Source: Nitrospirota bacterium
Lineage (GTDB): Bacteria > Nitrospirota > Thermodesulfovibrionia > Thermodesulfovibrionales > JdFR-88
Reading direction: 5' to 3'
NCBI GenBank assembly: GCA_021789735.1
Contig: JAJYJB010000004.1
Location: 1-57,350 of the forward strand
Length of the DNA: 57,350 nt
A program made the translations under genes and the position numbers. The notes beneath the pieces are model-generated. The model saw only the letters and a program-made list of their open reading frames with translations. It did no database searches and was not told the origin of the DNA. The first letter of the stretch is position 1. The number at the start of each line of letters is the position of its first letter. This document shows positions 8,667 through 15,265 of the stretch, one piece after another.

Positions 8667-8918
8667 TCATTTTTCCCCTGAAAGCGCGTTATATATCAGG
8701 CCAACCAAAACGCCCCCGGCAAACAGGTCCAGAAAACCGTAGGCTAACCCTATGAAGCTGCCAACCGGGGAGACGCTGTATCCCGGATAGAGGTCCATCA
8801 TTATCGACAGGAAGCGCCCGCCATAGCCTGCCAGGTAGGAGAGCCACGTCGTTGCAAAGATGTTCACGCCCCATATGATGCCCAGCGTCAAACCAAGCTT
8901 AAAAGGTTTTAATCTCAT
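8667..8918 (-). CDS. small holin-like integral membrane protein
   Basis: The 83-residue protein has two hydrophobic segments (about residues 8-30 and 53-77) joined by a loop with GYSVSPVGSFIGL. Genomes carry such proteins under the label bacteriophage holin without surrounding phage genes, and no phage genes are seen here. A good ribosome site, GGAGGCTTG, precedes the ATG at 8918. The function is unknown; the name is by family resemblance. Confidence 0.7.
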   Translation of the reverse strand: MRLKPFKLGLTLGIIWGVNIFATTWLSYLAGYGGRFLSIMMDLYPGYSVSPVGSFIGLAYGFLDLFAGGVLVGLIYNALSGEK

Positions 8919-9172
8919 GCAAGCCTCCTTCGGGGTTTGCCCTTGCCTTTTACACGGCCTCTGTTTTCCGGTCCCTCCCGTTCAAATTATAGTTTGAAAA
9001 AAGCGGAAGGCCATCCGGCCCAGAAATCGGGCCTTTAAAAAATAAAACGATCTGAAGATAAAATGAGGAAAATCGAAAATTTCCGGCTTTTCCGTCCCTT
9101 CATTGTCGAAAACGGCAATTTCCAGCTTTTTCCCGCCATTGATATCGCGCCCGAAAAATCTCAAAAATATAT

Positions 9173-9199
9173 TTAGCACTCAATGAACGAGAGTGCTAA
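9173..9199 (+). promoter_or_regulatory. CIRCE operator (HrcA binding site)
   Basis: TTAGCACTC (9173-9181), nine bases, then GAGTGCTAA (9191-9199) match the CIRCE consensus exactly. It lies 30 bases before the hsp20 start. HrcA would bind here and repress until heat or misfolded protein draws down GroEL. The rest of the gap 8919-9172 is AT-rich and shows no gene. Confidence 0.95.
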
Positions 9200-9229
9200 A
9201 TGCTCTGAAATGAAAGGAGAAATTTAATC

Positions 9230-9658
9230 ATGCTATGGTCTGATTTGGAGAGGATTGGGCATTTTTTTGATCCTTTTCGGGAGTTCGGGCTGGGGAACAT
9301 GGCCTTTGAGTTTGAAGGCCCTTCAGCCGTTGAATTTCCGGCCATGAACGTCTGGGCCTCCGCCGGCAATGCCGTTATCACGACGGAGCTGCCCGGGATG
9401 GACCCGGAGGCGATCGACATCTCGGTTGCAAACGGTTCGCTTACGCTAAGCGGCCTGCGCAAAGCGGAAGAGCTCAAGGAAGGGGAATCCTATCACAGGA
9501 AAGAAAGATGGGACGGCCGGTTCACAAAGACCATTGAGCTTCCCTTCTCAGTGGACGCGGGCAAGGTGCAGGCCAGGTCCTCAAAAGGGGTCCTCTACAT
9601 TTCCCTGCCAAGGGCGGAGGCTGACAGGCCCAGGAAGATAGCGATCAAATCCGAGTAA
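9230..9658 (+). CDS. small heat shock protein, Hsp20 family (first copy)
   Basis: This ATP-independent chaperone holds unfolding proteins. The alpha-crystallin domain spans about residues 38-140, with TTELPGMDPEAIDI near its start and GVLYISLPR near its end. Length (142) is normal. It is the first gene after the CIRCE operator, with AAAGGAG upstream of the ATG at 9230. The second Hsp20 gene follows after 37 bases, so both are probably co-transcribed and HrcA-controlled. Confidence 0.93.
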   Translation: MLWSDLERIGHFFDPFREFGLGNMAFEFEGPSAVEFPAMNVWASAGNAVITTELPGMDPEAIDISVANGSLTLSGLRKAEELKEGESYHRKERWDGRFTKTIELPFSVDAGKVQARSSKGVLYISLPRAEADRPRKIAIKSE

Positions 9659-9695
9659 TCTTTTTGACCGTTTTTTTAAAAGGAGGCATGCAGAC

Positions 9696-10103
9696 ATGAA
9701 CGAAACGACAGACAAGGTGCAGAGGGAGCCGGGTCCTGCTGAAACGGCGCGGGCAAGGGCTGGCAGGATATACACGCCTTATGTTGACATCGTGGAGCGG
9801 AAAGACGAGATAATCATCATTGCCGACATGCCTGGTGTCGATGAAAATTCCGTGGACATAACGCTTGAGAAGAACGTCCTGACCATATACGGCAGGGCCA
9901 GCTTCGAGTTCCCGGAAGACGGAAGGCCGCTCCTGCATGAATACGGGACGGGCGATTACCGCAGGGCGTTTACCCTCTCCGATGAGGTGGACAGGGAGAA
10001 GATACAGGCTTCGGTAAGAAACGGGGTCCTGAAACTTATTATGCCCAAGGCGGAATCCGCAAAGATGCGGAAGATACCGGTCAAAAACGGCGCCTGCAAC
10101 TAA
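9696..10103 (+). CDS. small heat shock protein, Hsp20 family (second copy)
   Basis: The 135-residue protein has an alpha-crystallin domain from about residue 28, with IADMPGVDENSVDITLEK and a late GVLKLIMPKAES. It differs enough from the first copy that the two may form mixed oligomers or have separate clients. AAAAGGAGG at 9678-9686 sets the start. It is the last gene of the unit; a hairpin terminator follows. Confidence 0.93.
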   Translation: MNETTDKVQREPGPAETARARAGRIYTPYVDIVERKDEIIIIADMPGVDENSVDITLEKNVLTIYGRASFEFPEDGRPLLHEYGTGDYRRAFTLSDEVDREKIQASVRNGVLKLIMPKAESAKMRKIPVKNGACN

Positions 10104-10129
10104 AAAACAAAAGCGTAAAGACAAACACG

Positions 10130-10159
10130 GGGGGCCGCGCCCCGGAAGGCCCCCTTTTT
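10130..10159 (+). terminator. Rho-independent terminator after the hsp20 pair
   Basis: GGGGGCC (10130-10136) pairs with GGCCCCC (10148-10154), followed by five T residues. Confidence 0.8.
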
Positions 10160-10239
10160 CCCAATACGCATTTTTTCATGGCCGTGTTAATATCAGGCCA
10201 GGGGGCAAAAAAAAGGCCGCCGCATGGAGGTTTTTTTCT

Positions 10240-10479
10240 TTGGAAAATATGGTCGTTGACACCAGGGGGTTAAAGGACAGGGAACCGTTCCTGAAGGTGC
10301 GTGACGCCCTCGGCCACTGCACGGACGAGCAGATGATAGACGTTCTTGCGGACTCCCAGGCGCAGGCAAAAAAGATCATGTCCTTCATGGCCATGTCTGG
10401 CTGCAAGGTGGAGATGGAAAAAAAGGACGAGGGCCTCTGGCTGCTCAGAATGACCGGCAAAAGCTGCCGCTGCGGATAA
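10240..10479 (+). CDS. TusA-like protein lacking the catalytic cysteine
   Basis: The 79-residue protein follows the TusA/SirA pattern: VVDTRGL at the start, then a helix, DVLADS where TusA has its second strand, and a final strand LWLLRM. The position of the sulfur-carrying Cys-Pro of TusA reads KDREP, so persulfide transfer by the usual route is not possible. Other cysteines occur at HCTDEQ, SGCKVE and the C-terminal CRC. It starts with TTG at 10240 with ATGGAGG upstream. Function is unknown; a regulatory or binding role is conceivable. Confidence 0.7.
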   Translation: MENMVVDTRGLKDREPFLKVRDALGHCTDEQMIDVLADSQAQAKKIMSFMAMSGCKVEMEKKDEGLWLLRMTGKSCRCG

Positions 10480-10505
10480 AAGTGGGGGTGAAATTCTCAA
10501 AAATC

Positions 10506-10534
10506 TTTACAAAAACAAGGGCTTTCGCTAATAT
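10506..10534 (+). promoter_or_regulatory. sigma-70-like promoter abutting nadE
   Basis: TTTACA (10506-10511), 17 bases, then TAATAT (10529-10534). The start point would fall near 10541, only about five bases before the ATG at 10546, and no Shine-Dalgarno sequence is present. The nadE message is therefore probably leaderless or nearly so. Confidence 0.55.
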
Positions 10535-10545
10535 TACTTAATATC

Positions 10546-12270
10546 ATGAAAACCCTTAGAGTGGCCCTTGCCCAGATCAACCCCACTGTCGGCGACCTGG
10601 CGGGCAATGCGGAGAAGATCGTAAGCTATATGAAGCAGGCGGCCGGCCATGGGGCGGCAATAGTTGCCTTCCCGGAGCTCGCCCTGACCGGTTATCCGCC
10701 TGAAGACCTCCTTTTAAAACCCCAGTTCATAGAGGACAACGTCTCCGTCCTGAAAGAGATAAGCCGCGAGGCCAAGGGCATAATAGCCGTTGTCGGCTTC
10801 GTGGACCGCTCGCTTGATATCTACAACTCGGCAGCGGTCATAAGGGACGGCCAGATAATAGACGTCTATCATAAGATGTTCCTGCCAAACTACGGCGTCT
10901 TCGACGAGCAGCGGTATTTCCAGGCCGGCACGAGGTGCCCCGTTTACGACATGGGAGACATCCGGTTCGGGGTGACGATCTGCGAGGACATCTGGTATCC
11001 GGTGGGGCCAGCCAGGCTCCAGGCGCTTGGGGGAGCGGAGTTCGTCATAAACATAAACGGCTCTCCGTATACACTGGGGAAGAACGCCTTCAGGGAAAAG
11101 ATGCTTGCCACGAGGGCCGCCGATTATTCCACCATCATCCTGTACCTGAATACGGTGGGGGGGCAGGACGAGCTCGTATTTGACGGAGGCAGCATGGTCT
11201 TTAACGAGCGGGGCAATTTGACGGCCAAGGCCGGGCTCTTCAGGGAGGAGCTGCTGCTTGCCGACCTGGACCTGGAGTCCGTCTTCATGTGGAGGCTGCA
11301 CGACCCCAGGAGGAGGCAGGAGAAGATCGCCATCGGGGAGCAGGCGGTGAGAGTGAGCGTCCCGGCCCCGGAGATGGTCCCCCACAAGATAGCCCCGGCC
11401 CCCCTGGCCCAACCCATGAAAATGGAGGAGGAGGTATATACCGCCCTCAGGTTCGGCCTTGCCGACTACGTGCGAAAAAACGGCTTCAGCGAGGTCGTCA
11501 TCGGGCTGAGCGGGGGCATCGATTCCGCGCTGGTTGCCTCAATCGCCGTTGACGCCCTGGGCAAAGAGGCGGTGCACGGGCTCTTCATGCCCTCGCGCTT
11601 CACCTCTTCCCGGAGCAGGGAGGACTCATATGCCCTGGCTGAAAACCTCGGGTTCAGGCTGCAGGAGATATCCATTGAGCCCCTGTTCAAAAACTACCTG
11701 AAAACCCTTGCCCCCAGTTTCAAGGGCCTGAAAACAGGGCCCGCGGAGGAGAACATCCAGGCCAGGATAAGGGGAAACCTGCTGATGGCCTTCTCAAACA
11801 AATTCGGGTGGCTCGTTGTCACCACCGGGAACAAATCTGAGATGAGCGTTGGCTACGCGACCCTTTACGGGGACATGGCGGGAGGGTTCGCCCTGATAAA
11901 GGACGTCCCCAAAACGCTGGTCTACTCCATGGCAAGGTGGAGGAATTCCAGGCAGAAAAAAGGCCCCGTGATCCCCGAGAGCATCATTGCCAGGGAGCCC
12001 TCGGCCGAGCTCAAGGCAGACCAGAGGGACACGGACTCCCTTCCCCCTTATGACCTGCTGGACCCGGTGCTTGAGGCCTACGTGGAGGACGACATGAGCT
12101 TCGAGGAGATATTGAACCTCTGCGACCCTGAAAACGCAAAGAGGGTGATATCCATGATAGACAGAAGCGAGTACAAGAGGCGCCAGGCCCCTCCGGGAAT
12201 AAAGATAACCCCGCGCGCCTTCGGCAGGGACAGAAGGTTCCCGATAACAAACAAATATAAAAGCTATTAA
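10546..12270 (+). CDS. nadE: glutamine-dependent NAD+ synthetase
   Basis: This enzyme performs the last step of NAD synthesis, amidating deamido-NAD with ammonia taken from glutamine. The N-terminal nitrilase-like domain (about 1-270) carries Glu in FPELALTGY and Cys in GVTICEDIW (about 147). The C-terminal ATP-dependent domain carries the P-loop LSGGIDSALV (about 324-333) and VVTTGNKSEMSVGY. The 574 residues match the two-domain bacterial form. A 121-residue exported protein and rsmI follow closely. Confidence 0.96.
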   Translation: MKTLRVALAQINPTVGDLAGNAEKIVSYMKQAAGHGAAIVAFPELALTGYPPEDLLLKPQFIEDNVSVLKEISREAKGIIAVVGFVDRSLDIYNSAAVIRDGQIIDVYHKMFLPNYGVFDEQRYFQAGTRCPVYDMGDIRFGVTICEDIWYPVGPARLQALGGAEFVININGSPYTLGKNAFREKMLATRAADYSTIILYLNTVGGQDELVFDGGSMVFNERGNLTAKAGLFREELLLADLDLESVFMWRLHDPRRRQEKIAIGEQAVRVSVPAPEMVPHKIAPAPLAQPMKMEEEVYTALRFGLADYVRKNGFSEVVIGLSGGIDSALVASIAVDALGKEAVHGLFMPSRFTSSRSREDSYALAENLGFRLQEISIEPLFKNYLKTLAPSFKGLKTGPAEENIQARIRGNLLMAFSNKFGWLVVTTGNKSEMSVGYATLYGDMAGGFALIKDVPKTLVYSMARWRNSRQKKGPVIPESIIAREPSAELKADQRDTDSLPPYDLLDPVLEAYVEDDMSFEEILNLCDPENAKRVISMIDRSEYKRRQAPPGIKITPRAFGRDRRFPITNKYKSY

Positions 12271-12282
12271 ACTAAACACCCC

Positions 12283-12648
12283 TTGAACTATCTTCCGGAT
12301 ATAAAAAAAGAAAGAAAAAGGGAAAGTGAAAAATCCATCCCGGGGCCGGCGGGCGCCTTTTTGAGGGGCGCCGCGCTTTTGCTTGCCCTGATCGTCCCCC
12401 TGGCGTCTTGCTTCACGGGCACCTGTAGGGCGGCGCAGGCCGCAGTCTTCAGGAGGGACCCGGTCATAGGCGCGCAGCTTTTGCAAAAGGAAAAAGAAAA
12501 AGCGCCTGAGTTCCCTAAGATCATTTTAAAAAGGGGCATAGGCGGGCGGTACTCCTGGGTGGTCGAGGGGACGAACGTCTGGCAGGTCACGCGGGCGGAC
12601 GAGGAGCTGAGGCAATACATGGACCGGATGAAAAAGGCAAATAAATGA
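12283..12648 (+). CDS. small exported protein, unrecognised
   Basis: The 121-residue protein has a charged N-terminus (residues 1-25), a hydrophobic segment (about 27-43, with LRGAALLLALIVPLAS) and a short C-terminal domain with RYSWVVEGTNVWQVTRAD. It is probably anchored or secreted. The segment ends LASC, so a lipoprotein is possible. It starts with TTG, and its last codons overlap the rsmI start by four bases. I do not recognise the family. A shorter protein starting nearer the hydrophobic stretch cannot be excluded. Confidence 0.65.
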   Translation: MNYLPDIKKERKRESEKSIPGPAGAFLRGAALLLALIVPLASCFTGTCRAAQAAVFRRDPVIGAQLLQKEKEKAPEFPKIILKRGIGGRYSWVVEGTNVWQVTRADEELRQYMDRMKKANK

Positions 12649-13466
12649 AAGGGGTCCTCTACGTCGTGGCCACCCCCATAGGCAACCTGGAAGACATTAC
12701 GCTCCGGGCCCTGAAGGTGCTCAAGGAGGCCGACCTGATAGCCGCTGAGGACACCCGCCATACCCTTAAGCTCCTGAACCATTTTGGCATTAAAAAAAGC
12801 CTCATAAGCTACTGGTCCGAACGGGAGAAACTAAGGGCGCAGGAGATAACGGTGCGGCTGAACGAGGGGCTTTCCGTGGCGCTTGTCTCGGACGCCGGCA
12901 CCCCCGGCATCCAGGACCCTGGAGGGGAGCTGGTCCGCCGGGCAATAGAGGAAGGCATCGATGTGGTGGCGGTGCCGGGGCCAAGCGCCAGCCTGGCCGC
13001 GCTTTCGGTGTCCGGGCTGGACACCTCGGAGTTCACCTTCATAGGCTTCCTACCCCCCAAAAAGACCGAAAGGATGAAAAAACTAAAGGAGCTTGCCATG
13101 GAGGAGCGCACGCTTGTCTTTTACGAGGCCCCCCACAGGCTCATCGAGACGCTGGCGGACATGGAGTCTGCCTTTGGGGAAAGGAAGGCGGCCCTGGCAA
13201 AAGAGATAACCAAGATGCACGAAGAGATGATAAGGGGCACGCTGAAGGACATCCTGGAGACCGTGAGCGGACGGACAATAGCGGGGGAATACGTCATGGT
13301 GGTTGAAGGCAGGGCAAGACATGCTGTCCATCCTCCGCTTGAGGAGGCCGTTGCCGAGGTCAAGGCGCTCATGAGGAAGGGCACAGGCAGGAAAGAGGCG
13401 GTAAAAAACATCGCCAAAAGCTACGGGCTTTCAAACAAGGAACTATACGACAGGAGCCTCAAATGA
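12645..13466 (+). CDS. rsmI: 16S rRNA (cytidine1402-2'-O)-methyltransferase
   Basis: RsmI methylates the ribose of C1402 in the decoding centre using SAM. The tetrapyrrole-methylase fold is evident from VATPIGNLEDITLRALKVL (residues 7-25), AEDTRHT, SDAGTPGIQDPG and VPGPSAS. At 273 residues it is normal length. ATGA overlaps join it to the gene before and to the DUF362 gene after. Confidence 0.96.
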   Translation: MKGVLYVVATPIGNLEDITLRALKVLKEADLIAAEDTRHTLKLLNHFGIKKSLISYWSEREKLRAQEITVRLNEGLSVALVSDAGTPGIQDPGGELVRRAIEEGIDVVAVPGPSASLAALSVSGLDTSEFTFIGFLPPKKTERMKKLKELAMEERTLVFYEAPHRLIETLADMESAFGERKAALAKEITKMHEEMIRGTLKDILETVSGRTIAGEYVMVVEGRARHAVHPPLEEAVAEVKALMRKGTGRKEAVKNIAKSYGLSNKELYDRSLK

Positions 13467-14629
13467 GCAAGAGCCGGAAGGGGAAGCTGGAAGCAAAAAA
13501 AGTAAAAAAAGTCTATTTTGCCTCCGCCAGGGTGCTTAAATGGAAACGTGAGGAGAGCCTGCCTGGCAAGCTGGACCGCCTCCTTGAGAAGATGGACCTG
13601 GCGGGCCGTTTTGAGAAGGACGAATGGGTCGCGGTAAAGACCCATTTCGGGTCGGTGGGGGCCCACAGGGTCGTAAGGCCAGTTTTCCTTGCCAGGGTGG
13701 TGGCCGCCCTAAAGGAGGCCGGAGCAAAACCCTTCGTGACGGACACGGTAAGGATCAGCGGCCTCGATTACCTTGATATAGCCACCCAAAACGGGATAAA
13801 CCACCTTTCCGTGGGCGCGCCCGTCGTCCTTGCCGACGGACTTTACGGCAGGGACAACATACTGGTAAAGGCCGGCGACATCCTTGGCGAGGTAGCCGTT
13901 GCCTCCCTCATACATGACGCGCCGGCCATGGTGGTGTGCAGCCACGTAAAGGGCCACATAAACTCAGGATACGCGGGGGCCATAAAAAACCTTGCGATGG
14001 GCGGGGTAAGCGCCTCGCACCGGGGCTGCGGGTGGAAGTGCGGCAGGGGAGCCATGCACTCCATCGGGGAGGGCAGGCTCTTCTGGGACGAGGACAAGTG
14101 CCAGCTCTGCTACCAGTGTGAGGATATCTGCCCCCTGGAGTGCATAAGCTTTGGCAAGGAGGGCAAGAAATTCGAGTACGCGGATGAGCGCTGCTGGCGG
14201 TGCGGCAGGTGCACAAGGGTCTGCCCCGGACAGGCGATAGTGCACGAGGAGGCCGATGCCGGACAGTTCATGCGGGGGCTGGCCGAGGCCGCCCAGGCGG
14301 TGATGGGCACTTTTGGGCCTGGAAAGGTCATATTCATAAACTTCCTTACCGACATACAGCCTGAATGCGACTGCATGCCGGGGGCGGATGTGCCGGTAGT
14401 GCAGGACAAAGGCATCCTGGTATCGGACGACCTTGTGGCGGTGGAACAGGCCAGCATAGACATGCTGCAGGGCTGCCCCCCTCTGCCGGAGTCCGCCGCC
14501 TCGGACGCCGGGCTCAAACAGGGCGGCGACATACTGTTTGAGCTTCACAAAAAGGACTACCGCGCACAGATAACCCACGCTGAAAAGCTAGGCCTTGGCT
14601 CCAGCCGGTACCAGCTTATAGAGATCTGA
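13463..14629 (+). CDS. DUF362-domain protein with two [4Fe-4S] clusters
   Basis: The 388-residue protein has an N-terminal DUF362 domain (about 20-200, with KTHFGSVGAHRVVRP and CSHVKGHINSGYAGAIKN) and then a ferredoxin pair: CQLCYQCEDICP (about 213-224) and CWRCGRCTRVCP (about 243-254). Such proteins are common in anaerobes and are thought to take part in electron transfer, but their reaction is not established. No signal peptide is seen. It overlaps rsmI by four bases. Confidence 0.88.
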   Translation: MSKSRKGKLEAKKVKKVYFASARVLKWKREESLPGKLDRLLEKMDLAGRFEKDEWVAVKTHFGSVGAHRVVRPVFLARVVAALKEAGAKPFVTDTVRISGLDYLDIATQNGINHLSVGAPVVLADGLYGRDNILVKAGDILGEVAVASLIHDAPAMVVCSHVKGHINSGYAGAIKNLAMGGVSASHRGCGWKCGRGAMHSIGEGRLFWDEDKCQLCYQCEDICPLECISFGKEGKKFEYADERCWRCGRCTRVCPGQAIVHEEADAGQFMRGLAEAAQAVMGTFGPGKVIFINFLTDIQPECDCMPGADVPVVQDKGILVSDDLVAVEQASIDMLQGCPPLPESAASDAGLKQGGDILFELHKKDYRAQITHAEKLGLGSSRYQLIEI

Positions 14630-14788
14630 CAGGCGGTTTTTTTATTTTACAGGCGCCCACCCCCGCAACCCCAGGGTAGAAACGTCCCGCCGGACCACGC
14701 ATCCATTCGACTACCTGGCACTAAAGAAAAGGGCTTTCCCAAAAACCGCCGGATCGGACGGAAAAATCGATTACGGGCCTTTCTGGAC

Positions 14789-14819
14789 AAAAAAAAGCTG
14801 CTGTCTTGGGGACAGCAGC
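14789..14819 (-). terminator. Rho-independent terminator, minus strand
   Basis: GCTGCTGTC and GACAGCAGC (14797-14805 and 14811-14819) form a perfect 9-bp stem with a 5-base loop. On the minus strand it is followed by T8 (14796-14789). It cannot serve the plus-strand DUF362 gene because no T run follows on that strand. Confidence 0.8.
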
Positions 14820-14854
14820 AAGCTTGGGGAGGTAACGAGGCGCTTAATCAAACT
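14789..14854 (-). ncRNA. candidate small RNA with anti-Shine-Dalgarno segment
   Basis: On the minus strand a TTGACA promoter (14861-14889) is followed about 65 bases later by a perfect 9-bp hairpin and eight T residues. The transcript between them has no start codon with a useful frame. It exposes ACCUCCCC (14831-14838), complementary to strong ribosome sites such as GGGGAGGT before osmC (53701-53708). This is a prediction from sequence alone; no family match is claimed. Confidence 0.45.
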
Positions 14855-14860
14855 ACTTAT

Positions 14861-14889
14861 TTACTATCACATTAGAAACCGTCTGTCAA
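14861..14889 (-). promoter_or_regulatory. minus-strand promoter for the candidate small RNA
   Basis: TTGACA (14889-14884) is a perfect -35. After 17 bases comes TAGTAA (14866-14861), preceded by the extended TGA element. The -10 itself is only a moderate match. Confidence 0.45.
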
Positions 14890-15096
14890 GCAAAATTTTA
14901 AGCGACCTTGTTTTTTTAAATTTAGAAAGTCTGATAATTATTAAAGCGGACCAATTAAAAACCCCCTCTGGTTCCATACTACCAGTTCCAGAAAGCGATG
15001 CAAGCATTTTTTTGTTTTCATCCACAATCCGCAAACATATTTTTCACAGTAAAAAATCTTTTAAAACAAGAGCTTCCAAAAAATGCATTTTCCCTC

Positions 15097-15125
15097 TTGA
15101 CTACATACTATATCTAGTGTTTAAT
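15097..15125 (+). promoter_or_regulatory. nrdJ promoter
   Basis: TTGACT (15097-15102), 17 bases, TTTAAT (15120-15125). Transcription would start near 15132 and leave a leader of about 134 bases. That leader includes a possible ATTCGG/CCGAAT stem, but I see no cobalamin riboswitch. Confidence 0.65.
15105..15120 (+). promoter_or_regulatory. NrdR box 1
   Basis: ATACTATATCTAGTGT matches the known NrdR consensus (acaCwAtATaTwGtgt) at 14 of 16 positions. It sits between the -35 and -10 elements, so a bound NrdR would block polymerase. Confidence 0.75.
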
Positions 15126-15145
15126 AGACTATCAAAAATAAAAAA

Positions 15146-15161
15146 CCACTATATGTCTCAT
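15146..15161 (+). promoter_or_regulatory. NrdR box 2 (degenerate)
   Basis: CCACTATATGTCTCAT matches about 10 of 16 positions, with a good left half. Its centre is 41 bp from box 1, four helical turns, a spacing compatible with paired NrdR binding. Confidence 0.5.
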
Positions 15162-15265
15162 TCGGGTAGGGAGATGCGCATTCAGACCGGAAAGGCGCTT
15201 CAGGGCCGAATTGGGGAAAAAGCAAGCCGGGGAAAAAGCCAGAGGCGGGAGGGGGATCATTTCTG

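Noticed and set aside
15132..15265. Cobalamin riboswitch before nrdJ
   Set aside because: No B12 box or matching stems; the leader has only a short possible stem.
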